NCBI GenBank assembly: GCA_021816455.1
Contig: JAKAXU010000010.1
Span: forward strand, 21,021-85,020
Direction: 5' to 3'
Source of the DNA: Acidobacteriota bacterium
GTDB taxonomy: Bacteria > Acidobacteriota > Terriglobia > Terriglobales > Acidobacteriaceae
DNA: 64,000 bases
The notes beneath the pieces are model-generated. The model made no database searches. It was not told the origin of the DNA and was given only the letters and a program-made list of their open reading frames with translations. Positions 19,817-28,657 of the stretch are shown here, one piece after another (the stretch's first letter is position 1; every line of letters starts with the position of its first letter). The translations under genes and the position numbers were made by a program.

Positions 19817-20292
19817 ATTGTCGGGCTGCCCGGAATCGAAAGCGAACTGCACAGCAAGCCATACGAACAATCTCAACTACAGGGGATTCCGCGGGGATCG
19901 CTCCCAACGCCACGGCATTTCTATCGTCGGGGTCTGCCGACGTTGGTGGCGAAGGGGAAGAATTCCTCACGCAGTCGGCGCTTTTCGCACGAAAAACTCC
20001 CGATCCCTGCGACTTCAGACTGTATTGATCCGTCTTACCAGAGAGACACTCAGCGAAATGTTTGATCCAAGCGTTTTAGCCTGCGCAGAAGTGCGTAACG
20101 TCTGCGCCAGGCCTCTTCTCGGCTGCGATCGTGAGGGTATCTGTCATCTGGAAGCGAGAGATCATGTTGCCCCGATGGTCGCCATCCCTGGGCTGTTGCG
20201 CAGCGACGGTTTGCGATATTTCACCCGCCTGGGACTTTCGACGATGGCTGCCTAATCCAGGTCATAGATGCGTGACAGAGATATATCTTCGA
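19817..20292 (+). other. Non-coding stretch after etfA
   Basis: About 476 bp between etfA and the broken exported-protein gene. Short open frames exist on both strands but have no ribosome site, family motif or plausible composition. No terminator with a clear T-run was found. I see nothing assignable here. Confidence 0.5.
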
Positions 20293-21131
20293 ATGAAGAC
20301 CCCGATCTGTCTGATTTTCTACTCTTTTTTATTGAGCCTCGCACTCGCTTTTTCGGCTCTTCCGCTTGCAGCGTACTCTCCAAAGCAGAGCATGAGCAGT
20401 GCTGCCTCAACCATTCGGAACACAGTGGACGGGAACGCGCAATCGGAAGTTGTCCCCTTGGAGAATTTGCCCGAGACGCCAGCACCACACTTTGAGCGAA
20501 CCGTGATGATCTCCGAGTCCCAGGGCGCTTATGAAGAACAGAATGCGGCTCCAGCATCATCGTCCGCTGCTGCAGGGAGTTCCACAACCAGTCCGGCAGG
20601 GCAGTCAGGTGTGAGTTCGGGGACTGCTGAACCATCGACGCCCGCGCAGAGAAAATCCCAGAAGGCGCTGGCCGAGGAGCAGATTCGCCAGCAGCAGAAG
20701 CAGCGCGTTCTCGGGGTGGTTCCAAACTTCAACACCAGGGAACGATGCTGGGGAATGCGCTCTTTCCGGCGCTGCTGCACCAGGACCCGCGTTACTTCCG
20801 CCTCGGATACGGTTCCAAGACCCATCGTCTGCTCTACGCGCTGGCCACGAACGTTATCTGTCGGCACGACAATACCGGGAAATGAGAGCCGAACTACTCG
20901 AATGTGCTGGGAAATATAGCTGCCGGTGGCATTTCAAACCTGTACGCTCCACCCGATGAGCGGGGCGTCACCCTCACCTTCACCAATGGCCTGCTGGTGA
21001 CCGCCGAGGGCGGTTCTGGTCCGATTTTTCAGGAGTTCTGGCCGGATATCTCGCGGAAGTTTCTGCACAAGGATCCCACGAACGGCCAGGATACTGCCAA
21101 CAGCGCGGCCAACAACGCAAAGCGGAAATAA
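20293..21131 (+). pseudogene. Broken exported protein of an Acidobacteria-type family
   Basis: The remnant starts at an ATG at 20293 with a good signal peptide (FYSFLLSLALAFSALPLAA) and a low-complexity Ser/Ala region, then reaches a conserved-looking QKALAEEQIRQQQKQRVLGVVPNFNT block. Near 20735 the similarity jumps to another frame (LGNALFPALLHQDPRYF). That frame meets a TGA at 20883 where a Trp codon would be expected (GK-stop-EPNYSNV). It then continues in the same frame to a normal end (GNIAAGGISNLYAPP ... FQEFWPDISRKFLHKD). From memory of the family, about 70 residues of membrane region are also missing at the frame jump. Function unknown even in intact copies; probably cell-envelope associated. 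Confidence 0.7.
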
Positions 21132-21272
21132 TACGCGCTGATCCAGGCGCTGACTGAGAGATGCGAGAGGGATCGTCCAGCCGATCTGCGGAGAATGCTT
21201 TTGCGATGTATTTTCTCTCCGACGCGGATTCCTGGAATTCTCGCGCCATTCTTGCCGCAGACGACTCAGTTC

Positions 21273-22457
21273 TTATGTCAGATTCTCAAAGATAGCCGCT
21301 GCTCCCATTCCTCCGCCGACGCACATCGTCACCATCCCGTAGCGTGACCCGCTGCGCCGCAACTCACTCAGCAGCGTCGCGGTCAGCTTGGAGCCGGTGC
21401 AGCCCAGAGGATGCCCCAGCGCGATTGCGCCTCCGTTGACGTTGACGCGCGCCGGGTCCATCCCTAACTCGCGGATCACTGCCAGCGACTGCGCAGCGAA
21501 GGCTTCATTCAACTCAATGCGGGCGATCTCTTCCAGATGGATTCCTGACTGGAGCAGCACCTTCGGAATTGCGTAGATTGGCCCCGCCCCCATCTCTTCC
21601 GGCAGGCATCCGGCAGTCGAGTAGCCCACGAACCGCGCCAGAGGTCGCAGACCAAGTTCCTTGGCGAACGACTTGCTCACGACCACAGTCGCTGCTGCGC
21701 CATCGGAGGTCTGCGAGCTGTTGCCTGCCGTTACGCTTCCATTCGACTGGAAGGCTGGTTTCAGCTTTGCCAGCGTTTCCAGGGAAGTATCCGCGCGCGG
21801 ACCTTCATCTGCGCTCACCGTTGTCTGTTGTACTTCCGTCTTCACTGAGTGGTCCGCCAGCGTGATCCGCTCCACCGTCACCGGAACGATCTCCTCCGTG
21901 AAACGATTCTCTGCCTGTGCGGCCAGCGCGCGACGATGACTCTCCATCGCAAAAGCGTCCTGATCCTCACGACTTACGTTGTAGCGCCTGGCGACGCGCT
22001 CAGCCGTCAATCCCATCGTCAGCAGCGCGGCCGGATAGTGCTCCGCGAGCCACGGATTCGGGCTGGGCTTGTTGCCGCTCATCGGAATCATGCTCATCGA
22101 CTCCACGCCGCCGGCCAGCACTGCGCGCGCGGCTCCTGTCTGGACGCGCATCGCCGCCTGAGCGATCGCTTCCAGCCCGGAGGCGCACAGTCTGTTCACC
22201 GTCATTGCACTGATCTCCACCGGCAATCCGGCGCGCAGCGCTATGTAGCGAGCAATGTTCCATCCCTGTTCGCCTTCGGGTAGAGCACAGCCAAAGACCA
22301 CATCGCCCAGCATCGTCGGCTCCAGCGCCGGTACGCGGGCAAGCGCCCCATGCACTGCCACCGTCGCCAGCTCCTCGGGTCGCGTGGTTGCAAACACGCC
22401 TTTGCCGGACCGACCTACCGCCGTTCGCACCGCGCTCACAATCACTGCCTCTTCCAT
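21273..22457 (-). CDS. Acetyl-CoA acyltransferase (thiolase)
   Basis: A 394-residue thiolase that splits 3-ketoacyl-CoA with CoA in beta-oxidation, or condenses two acetyl-CoA. Catalytic residues are in place: Cys91 in [10 protein letters not shown], His349 in [11 protein letters not shown] and Cys379 in MCVGGGMG. The ATG at 22457 has AGGGAG seven bases upstream; an upstream GTG-type extension is rejected. It is the last gene of a minus-strand group after the FadN-type dehydrogenase/hydratase and a secreted unknown protein. That context favours the degradative role (FadA/FadI) over acetoacetyl-CoA synthesis, but sequence alone does not decide. Confidence 0.93.
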   Translation of the reverse strand: MEEAVIVSAVRTAVGRSGKGVFATTRPEELATVAVHGALARVPALEPTMLGDVVFGCALPEGEQGWNIARYIALRAGLPVEISAMTVNRLCASGLEAIAQAAMRVQTGAARAVLAGGVESMSMIPMSGNKPSPNPWLAEHYPAALLTMGLTAERVARRYNVSREDQDAFAMESHRRALAAQAENRFTEEIVPVTVERITLADHSVKTEVQQTTVSADEGPRADTSLETLAKLKPAFQSNGSVTAGNSSQTSDGAAATVVVSKSFAKELGLRPLARFVGYSTAGCLPEEMGAGPIYAIPKVLLQSGIHLEEIARIELNEAFAAQSLAVIRELGMDPARVNVNGGAIALGHPLGCTGSKLTATLLSELRRSGSRYGMVTMCVGGGMGAAAIFENLT

Positions 22458-22477
22458 CGCTCCACTCCCTGGGGACT

Positions 22478-23089
22478 TCACTCGTCCGCCTCGTACTCTT
22501 TCCATTTGCCCTGTCGGTACAGGTGATAGATTGTCTTCCGATCGATGACGCTATCGGCGATCGCATCATGATCCGGCAGTGCGGGCGGATTGTCCTGCCC
22601 GGCCAGCGCATCGCGGAACTGCTCCGGCGACGCCGCATCGATTCCCCAGTTGAAGCCCAGCACGCCGCTGGGATCGTGGCGCTGCAAACGGGATTGCTCC
22701 GTCCACTGCGCCAGCTCCTGCGGGTGCTGTGGAGATGCCTGAGCAAAAAATACCAGCAGCAAAGTCTCTCCACGGACCGAACACAACACAGCCCAGTCCT
22801 CTGAGCCATTCTGCCGGAAGCTGCCGTGAATCACATTCTCCGGCCGATGGGCCTGCCAGGTCTGCGGGATCATGCAGCCGCGTTGCAGCAGCGCCGTGGC
22901 GACCTCTGGCGGAAGCTCCGGAAAGGAAGAGACTGGTAGACGGCGAAAGCTGTACTGCTCGACTTTTCCGTCGATGCGAACGGAACCTCTGGCCACGACT
23001 TCCACATTCATCTGCGCGCAAAGCGGCGTCGCCGCGCACACGAAAGGCAGCAGAACCATCCACTGCGAAATTGACTTCCATCTCTTCAT
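22478..23089 (-). CDS. Secreted protein of unknown function
   Basis: A 203-residue protein I do not recognise. Residues 1-25 are a clear signal peptide (MVLLPFVCAATPLCAQ). The mature part is a single soluble domain with two isolated cysteines, a conserved-looking RGCMIPQTW segment and SFRQNGSEDWAVLCSV, which hints at a beta-rich fold. It sits between the FadN-type gene (41 bp away) and the thiolase (20 bp away) on the same strand, so it is probably co-transcribed with fatty-acid oxidation genes although it acts outside the cytoplasm. No function is proposed. Confidence 0.75.
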   Translation of the reverse strand: MKRWKSISQWMVLLPFVCAATPLCAQMNVEVVARGSVRIDGKVEQYSFRRLPVSSFPELPPEVATALLQRGCMIPQTWQAHRPENVIHGSFRQNGSEDWAVLCSVRGETLLLVFFAQASPQHPQELAQWTEQSRLQRHDPSGVLGFNWGIDAASPEQFRDALAGQDNPPALPDHDAIADSVIDRKTIYHLYRQGKWKEYEADE

Positions 23090-23130
23090 TCCGATCTCGT
23101 TCGGCCGATTTCTTTTCGTCCTTCAGTCGA

Positions 23131-25578
23131 TCAGTTTCGCAGGGGCTTGCCTGTCTTCAGCGTATGTGCGATCCGCTCCAGAGTCTTGCGTTCGCCACAA
23201 AGCGACAGGAATGCTTCGCGCTCAATATCCAGCAGATACTGCTCGCTGACCGGAGTTCCCGCCGTCACCCGCCCGCCGCAAAGAACGTGCGCCACTTTGC
23301 GCGCCACCTTCTGGTCGTGTTCGCTTGCGAATCCAGCCTCGCCCATCAGATAAATTCCCGTCTCCAGCATCGCCAGCACCGGCATGCCCGCGGCAGGAAT
23401 CGTCTCGCGCGGCTGCGGAGCCACATAGCCCATCTCGGCCAGCAGGCGCGCCTGTGCCTTGGCATCCAGCAGCAGACGCTCGCGATTCATCGTAATACGG
23501 TCCTGTGAGCGCAGCAGTCCAATCTCACGCGCTTCCGCCGCCGAGGTAGAAACTTTCGCCATCGCAATCGTCTCCAGCGAACGTTTCAGCGCCGTCGCGT
23601 ATTCGGCCGACTGCGCAAACTTCGATGCGGGATCGCGTGGCTCCGGAGGCGCAAAGTTCGCGCTTGAGTCGAGCGCCCGCAGAGCCATCTCTTTCGTGCC
23701 GCCTCCTCCGGGAATCAGCCCGACGCCGACTTCGACCAATCCCATATAGGTCTCTGCATGCGGCTGGCGCTGCGCTGCATGCAGTGCCATCTCTGTGCCG
23801 CCTCCCAGGCACAGCCCGTACGGCGCAACCACCACCGGCCGCGGGCAGAATTTGATCGCAGCCGTCATTGCCTGGAAGGCGCGAATCGCCAGATTCACCT
23901 CATCCCAGTCTCCCTCCTGCGCGGCAAGAAGCAACTGCATCAGGTTTGCACCGACAGAAAAATTCTCCGCATCGCTCGTGAGGACGAAAGCGCAAAAATC
24001 CCGCACAGATTCGCTGCCCGCCGCCAGAGCCGAAGTGACCAGAGCCACCACATCGCCCCCAATGGCCGACTTCATCGAATGCAACTCGATGCAGCCAACA
24101 CAGTCGCCCAGATCAATCAGCGAAGCGCCCGGATTCCCGCGCACCACACGCTCCTGCGTGCGGCGGAACGTGGCCACCATCGCGTGACCCGCTTTCGGTT
24201 TCACTGGTTCGTAGCCAACGCTCGCAGGCTGATAAAACCGATTGCCATCAGGTGTGTACCAGCTTGCAATTCCTGCAGCCAGCATCGCCTCTGCACGCTC
24301 GCTCACCGGCAGCCCCAGCGCTTTCATGCGTGCCACGGAATCCGCCACACCGACCGCGTCCCACATTGCGAACGGTCCAAATTGCCAGTTAAATCCCGCG
24401 CAGATCGCGCGATCGATGGACTCGCCATCGTCTGCCACTTCGCCGATCCGCTCCGCCGCGTAGTTCCACACGTTGGCCAGCAGCGGCCACAGAAACGCCG
24501 CCGCCTTGTCTCTTGCCGGGTCCGCCGCCAGCAATGTTCGAAGCCGTTCCGGCAGGCTTGCTACATTCTTCGCCATATCCAGCGACGGCAACTTCGCCTT
24601 CAGCAATGGACGATATTCCATCGTCTTCAGGTCGAGCGCAAGCCGCTCTTCGCTTCCGTCCGCCAGTCGTTTTTTTTTGTAGAAACCCTGTTTTGTCTTG
24701 TCGCCCAGCCAGCCTCGTTCCACCATCGTCCGCACCAGTCCCAGCGCGGCTTCGCTCTGTCCGGACTCCCGGAAGTTTGCCGCCACATGCGCCAGCACGT
24801 CGATTCCCACCATATCCGCCAGGCGAAACGTCCCGGTGCGTGGCCAGCCGAGCACGCTGCCCGTCAGCGCGTCCACCTCTTCCACCGTCAATCCCTGCTC
24901 CAGCGCCAGTCGCGAGGCGCAGAACATATTCGCAACCCCGATGCGATTGGCGATAAAGTTTGGCGTATCGCGTGCTTCCACCACCTGCTTGCCCAGAATT
25001 CGATCCGCAAACACACTGAAGCCCGCCAGCAGTCCACGATCCGTCTCTGCCGTCGGAATCACTTCAAGCAGCTTCATGTAGCGTGGCGGGTTGAAGAAAT
25101 GCGTCCCGAACCATCGCCTACGAGTCTCCGCATTCATCCCCGTCGCGTCGGCAATCTGTGCCACGGGCAGTCCCGAGGTATTCGTCGTCAGCAGTGTCTT
25201 CGGTTTCAGATGCGGCAGCACCTTCTGTAACAGCGAAGACTTGATCCCCAGGTCTTCGGTTACCGCTTCAATCACCCAGTCGCAGGTGGCCAGTTGCTGC
25301 AGGTCATCGTCGAAGTTTCCGACGGTCACTAGCATCGCACACGAAGGTGTAAAAAATGCCGCCGGACGCGTCTTCAGCAGTGAATCCAGCGCCTTTACGG
25401 CCAGGCGGTTGCGCTCCGTCGAATCTTGTTGTGCCATGTCCAGCAGCAGGCAGGGAATTCCAGCGTTGGCAACATGCGCTGCAATCCGTGCGCCCATCGT
25501 TCCGGCTCCCAACACGGCCACGCGGCGAATCAGCAGCGGTTTGCATGCTTCCTTTTGCAGTTCGGCAGCACCAACCAT
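23131..25578 (-). CDS. FadN-type 3-hydroxyacyl-CoA dehydrogenase / enoyl-CoA hydratase
   Basis: An 815-residue bifunctional beta-oxidation enzyme. The order is dehydrogenase first: an NAD-binding Rossmann motif (VAVLGAGTMGARIAAH) near residue 20, the catalytic HFFNPPRYM His near 160, and the C-terminal dehydrogenase domain. A crotonase domain follows in the last third (YGLCLGGGTEMALHA oxyanion region and GLVEVGVGLIPGGGG with the catalytic Glu). This order matches Bacillus FadN rather than E. coli FadB, where the hydratase is N-terminal. The ATG at 25578 has AGGAG eight bases upstream. Leads the group with the secreted unknown protein and thiolase. Confidence 0.92.
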   Translation of the reverse strand: MVGAAELQKEACKPLLIRRVAVLGAGTMGARIAAHVANAGIPCLLLDMAQQDSTERNRLAVKALDSLLKTRPAAFFTPSCAMLVTVGNFDDDLQQLATCDWVIEAVTEDLGIKSSLLQKVLPHLKPKTLLTTNTSGLPVAQIADATGMNAETRRRWFGTHFFNPPRYMKLLEVIPTAETDRGLLAGFSVFADRILGKQVVEARDTPNFIANRIGVANMFCASRLALEQGLTVEEVDALTGSVLGWPRTGTFRLADMVGIDVLAHVAANFRESGQSEAALGLVRTMVERGWLGDKTKQGFYKKKRLADGSEERLALDLKTMEYRPLLKAKLPSLDMAKNVASLPERLRTLLAADPARDKAAAFLWPLLANVWNYAAERIGEVADDGESIDRAICAGFNWQFGPFAMWDAVGVADSVARMKALGLPVSERAEAMLAAGIASWYTPDGNRFYQPASVGYEPVKPKAGHAMVATFRRTQERVVRGNPGASLIDLGDCVGCIELHSMKSAIGGDVVALVTSALAAGSESVRDFCAFVLTSDAENFSVGANLMQLLLAAQEGDWDEVNLAIRAFQAMTAAIKFCPRPVVVAPYGLCLGGGTEMALHAAQRQPHAETYMGLVEVGVGLIPGGGGTKEMALRALDSSANFAPPEPRDPASKFAQSAEYATALKRSLETIAMAKVSTSAAEAREIGLLRSQDRITMNRERLLLDAKAQARLLAEMGYVAPQPRETIPAAGMPVLAMLETGIYLMGEAGFASEHDQKVARKVAHVLCGGRVTAGTPVSEQYLLDIEREAFLSLCGERKTLERIAHTLKTGKPLRN

Positions 25579-25771
25579 ACACTTGGCTCCTGTGAGGCGG
25601 ACGAATGTCGGTTCGCAACTCCGCGCCACGCCTGAACCACTGGAGAATACGGCGATTCAAGCCGTGCGGTCAAACTCTGCTCCAGCTTTCATCCTCAGTC
25701 TTCCTCCGCTGCCTGGTCGTGTTTGACTCATGCATCCAACGAGGCTTAGCTTCAGAAAAGGAGCAAGTCCA

Positions 25772-26473
25772 TTGATCTCTTCCGTTCAGCAGGTTTTGTG
25801 CGATCCCGAAGAACACAACCGCACCATCCATCGTCTTCGCTCCGCCGGAGCAATCCTGCTGTATCCGGAACAAAGCGTCTTCGGTCCGCAGGTGGAAATC
25901 GGCGCAGGCACCGTCATTGAGCCGGGTGTCCAGTTGCTCGGTTCCACGCGCATCGGTGCCGACTGTCTCATTCGCAGCGGCTGTGTGGTGGAAAATGCCT
26001 CGGTCGCCGACCGGGTTATACTGCGCAACCATTGCGTCATCAGCGACTCTGCAATCGAGGCCGATGCCACCATTGGCCCCTTTGCTCATCTGCGTCCCGG
26101 AAGTAATGTCGCGGCTGAGGCGCACGTCGGTAATTTCGTCGAGATGAAGAAAGCGCGGCTGGGCAAGGGGGCCAAAGTCGGACACCTCAGCTATCTCGGC
26201 GACGCCTCCGTCGGAGCCGGCGCCAACATCGGTGCCGGCGTCATAACTTGCAACTACGACGGCCAGAAAAAGCATCCGACCGAGATTGGCGCAGGCGCAT
26301 TCGTGGGCAGCGACAGCACTCTGGTCGCTCCTGTCACTGTCGGGGACGGTGCGTACATCGGCGCAGGCTCCTGCATCACGCGCGATGTTCCGCCTGATTC
26401 CCTGGCTGTCGCTCGCAGTCGGCAGTTTACAAAAGAAAACTGGGCAGCTTTGCGTCGCCAAAAGAAAGATTGA
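25772..26473 (+). CDS. GlmU-like acetyltransferase domain without uridylyltransferase half
   Basis: A 233-residue left-handed beta-helix protein matching only the C-terminal half of GlmU, which acetylates glucosamine 1-phosphate from acetyl-CoA. The core is well kept: [28 protein letters not shown] with the catalytic His, [11 protein letters not shown] and [14 protein letters not shown], ending RDVPPDS. The N-terminal pyrophosphorylase domain (GxGTRMxS) is absent, and the upstream 193 bp to the divergent gene do not encode it. The start is taken as TTG at 25772 because GAAAAGGAG lies eight bases upstream; an ATG at 25730 has no ribosome site. It may act with a separate uridylyltransferase or in another sugar pathway. 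Confidence 0.85.
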   Translation: MISSVQQVLCDPEEHNRTIHRLRSAGAILLYPEQSVFGPQVEIGAGTVIEPGVQLLGSTRIGADCLIRSGCVVENASVADRVILRNHCVISDSAIEADATIGPFAHLRPGSNVAAEAHVGNFVEMKKARLGKGAKVGHLSYLGDASVGAGANIGAGVITCNYDGQKKHPTEIGAGAFVGSDSTLVAPVTVGDGAYIGAGSCITRDVPPDSLAVARSRQFTKENWAALRRQKKD

Positions 26474-26649
26474 CTCAATTTGGAAGCAGAAATCCCGTTC
26501 CAAGTCGCCGTCCGAATCAGCGGCGGCCGCGCTTTTCCTCCGCATGCATACTTTCGTAACCTGTCCTTGGTCTGTTATGAAACCTCTCCAATAGAGCATA
26601 CTGAGAGGAACCGGATTGTCACGCTATTTCCCCTGGGGCGACAACGTCG

Positions 26650-27768
26650 ATGCAGTTTGATGGAAATATCCTTGTAGTTGATGACGAGCCGCACATGCGG
26701 TCCATGGTGGGTGCAATCCTGCACTACAGCAACTACAAGGTGTGCCTTGCCGCTGGAGCGCAGGAAGCTGTCGAACTCATCAATAAGGAACACTTCGACG
26801 TCATTCTCTGCGACCTCGTAGTACGCGATGGTTCAGGGGTCGAATTGCTGGATCGTATTCGGAGCAAACAGCCCCACACGCCTCTGGTGATTGTCACCGC
26901 AATCCAGGATGTGGGAGTCATTGTGAATTCGATGCGGCGCGGAGCTACCGACTATCTCATTAAACCTTTTGAACGCGAGCAGTTGCTGGATACGGTGAAG
27001 CGCGCGATCGGACGACGCGATGCCATTCGCGATACGCGCCTATACCGTAAGAACCTCGAAGAGATGGTCGCCGCCCGGACGCGCCAATTGCAGAGTGCGG
27101 TCACCGATATTGAGCGGTCCTACGACATTACGCTCGAGGCGCTTGGCGATGCGCTCGACCTCAAGGACTCGGAGACGGAGGGTCACTCGCGTCGCGTCAC
27201 CGCGTACACCATCGTCCTGGCGAGAGCAATGAATCTGGATGCCGAAGAGATCAAGACCATCGCTCGCGGCGCATTTCTCCATGACATCGGAAAGATAGCC
27301 ATCCCCGACGCCATCCTGCGCAAGCCGGGCAAACTCACCCCGGAAGAGCAGATAATTATGCGCGAGCACTGCGCGCGCGGCTTCCGGATTTTGGAGAAAA
27401 TTCCATATCTGAGCAAGGTTGCTGAGATTGTCCATTCCCACCAGGAGCACTACGATGGCTCGGGATATCCCAGAGGTCTGATGGGCAATCAGATTCCCAT
27501 CGGCGCGCGTATCTTTGCCATCGCCGATACGCTGGACGCAATCACCAGCGATCGCCCCTATCGCAAAGCAAACACCTTTGACACCGCCCGATTGGAAATC
27601 CTTCGTTGCGCAGGAAGCCAGTTCGACCCAGCCGTGGTTGAAGCCTTTGTCAAAATTCCGACCGATCTCTGGGCAGATCTGCGCGATGAGATGGAGGCCC
27701 ACGAGTACTCGATTTCCACCATCCAGAATGAGGTCGAGCGCCACGTTCTTAACCAGCACGAAAAGTAA
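26650..27768 (+). CDS. Response regulator with HD-GYP phosphodiesterase domain
   Basis: A 372-residue two-domain protein. Residues 1-125 are a CheY-like receiver with acidic Asp11/Asp12, phosphoacceptor Asp55 (VILCDLV) and the conserved Lys in YLIKPF. After a helical linker, residues about 165-350 form an HD-GYP domain with HDIGK (His211/Asp212), HQEHYDGSGYPRG and ADTLDAITSDRPYR. HD-GYP proteins break down cyclic di-GMP, so this is likely an RpfG-like output regulator. No histidine kinase gene lies nearby. It is followed after 14 bp by the pterin dehydratase gene, so the two probably share a transcript. Confidence 0.93.
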   Translation: MQFDGNILVVDDEPHMRSMVGAILHYSNYKVCLAAGAQEAVELINKEHFDVILCDLVVRDGSGVELLDRIRSKQPHTPLVIVTAIQDVGVIVNSMRRGATDYLIKPFEREQLLDTVKRAIGRRDAIRDTRLYRKNLEEMVAARTRQLQSAVTDIERSYDITLEALGDALDLKDSETEGHSRRVTAYTIVLARAMNLDAEEIKTIARGAFLHDIGKIAIPDAILRKPGKLTPEEQIIMREHCARGFRILEKIPYLSKVAEIVHSHQEHYDGSGYPRGLMGNQIPIGARIFAIADTLDAITSDRPYRKANTFDTARLEILRCAGSQFDPAVVEAFVKIPTDLWADLRDEMEAHEYSISTIQNEVERHVLNQHEK

Positions 27769-27782
27769 ACCGGAGGTACACC

Positions 27783-28067
27783 TTGCCTCGGCTTGATTCC
27801 GATCAACTTCTCCAATTCGCTGCTACGCTGCCTGGGTGGCAGCTTCGCCCGGATGCGCTCAGACGCAGTTTTGAATTCCCCGATTTCGTTGCTGCCATCC
27901 AATTTGTCAACGATCTCGCGGCGCTCGCAGAGCGACAAGGCCACCATCCGGACATCGATATCCGCTACAACCGTGTTTCGCTCACCCTCTCCAGCCATGA
28001 TTCCGGCGGCGTCACCGAACGTGATGTGACACTTGCCACTGCAATCAACCAGTTAAAATCCGCCTGA
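27783..28067 (+). CDS. Pterin-4-alpha-carbinolamine dehydratase
   Basis: A 94-residue small enzyme that regenerates oxidised pterin after aromatic amino-acid hydroxylation; bacterial copies may also take part in molybdopterin-related or other pterin chemistry. The signature is present: RQGHHPDIDIRYNRV, then LSSHDSGGVTERD, with the His pair that binds the pterin. The start is TTG at 27783, supported by GGAGG six bases upstream. It trails the HD-GYP regulator by 14 bp. No phenylalanine hydroxylase gene is seen in the window. Confidence 0.88.
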   Translation: MPRLDSDQLLQFAATLPGWQLRPDALRRSFEFPDFVAAIQFVNDLAALAERQGHHPDIDIRYNRVSLTLSSHDSGGVTERDVTLATAINQLKSA

Positions 28068-28308
28068 CGGCCGCTGTTTCGATATCGACGTTGCTCCGGG
28101 CCACAGGTGGCCTTCGCGATCCAAACTGCATACAAAATTACATATATCCGACGCAATTATGCTTTTTCGTAGAAGTCGCTTGCTTTTTGCAAGCAGAAGG
28201 TTTGTGTCCAGAGACACCTTCATGGATCAGAACGGCTTCATTCCGTTCGCCTCGGATAATTGAAATTGAAGAAAAACATTACCATATCTCACTGTATTTA
28301 TTGTGGAT

Positions 28309-28340
28309 GAGGAAGCACGACAGCACTTTCGTGCTTCCTC
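28309..28340. repeat. Perfect 12-bp inverted repeat
   Basis: GAGGAAGCACGA and TCGTGCTTCCTC flank an eight-base loop. Neither strand has a T-run after the stem, so it is not a standard terminator. It could be a transcript-stabilising hairpin or a protein-binding palindrome. Confidence 0.6.
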
Positions 28341-28427
28341 TGGCAAAATATCCATGCGCGGAGTCCGCGTGAAACCGTGTGTATCCGCCCCAAAAAACGC
28401 AGAATAATTTTTATAATTATTTTGATT

Positions 28428-28457
28428 TTGGTATTTCTTTTTCAAAAAATCTATTGT
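28428..28457 (+). promoter_or_regulatory. Possible sigma-70-type promoter
   Basis: TTGGTA and TATTGT hexamers, each matching the consensus at four of six places, are separated by 18 bases in an AT-rich stretch. A start of transcription near 28464 would give the transcript that ends at the terminator at 28539-28571. Confidence 0.35.
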
Positions 28458-28463
28458 AAGCTG

Positions 28464-28571
28464 TAGATGTTGTGGTCGAGGTGGTACTGAGTCTCCCACC
28501 CTGATCGCACAAGAAGTAAGTTGCGTCACTGGCCTCCCGGCACGAACTCACGTTCGTGCCGTCTTTTTTTT
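28464..28571 (+). ncRNA. Candidate small RNA or leader RNA
   Basis: A region of about 108 nt that begins just after the promoter-like hexamers. It contains a small hairpin (GGTGG at 28480 with CCACC ending at 28500) and finishes in a strong intrinsic terminator. It lies 87 nt before the PCYCGC-family gene, so it may be a stand-alone small RNA or a transcription-attenuating leader of that gene. It matches no RNA family I recognise. The 5' end is inferred. Confidence 0.35.
28539..28571 (+). terminator. Strong intrinsic terminator
   Basis: Perfect 9-bp stem GGCACGAAC / GTTCGTGCC with a TCAC loop, followed by GTC and eight T. It ends the HD-GYP/dehydratase transcript, a small RNA, or an attenuated leader. 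Confidence 0.85.
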
Positions 28572-28657
28572 GATCTGCCGATGCGGTCAATCTCTCCGTA
28601 CGCGCGAGGTGGCTGCGATAGTATGTTTTTGTAATCTTTGTCTGTGGAGGCAGCTTC

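Larger units (their letters stand above)
28068..28657 (+). other. AT-rich intergenic region before the PCYCGC gene
   Basis: About 590 bp without a supported gene. It is clearly richer in A and T than its surroundings, most strongly at 28395-28455. It holds a long perfect hairpin (28309-28340), a promoter-like pair of hexamers and a candidate small RNA or leader ending in an intrinsic terminator (each listed separately). A 100-residue minus-strand frame here has no supporting features. Confidence 0.55.

Noticed and set aside
19818..20255. A 145-codon frame after etfA
   Set aside because: Composition unlike the neighbours' coding DNA and no recognisable domain; treated as non-coding.
23758..25230. 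A 490-codon plus-strand frame inside the FadN-type gene
   Set aside because: Arg/His/Cys-rich shadow of the minus-strand gene with no ribosome site or domain.
28227..28529. A 100-codon minus-strand frame in the AT-rich spacer
   Set aside because: Lies across hairpins and low-GC DNA, without a ribosome site or conserved pattern.
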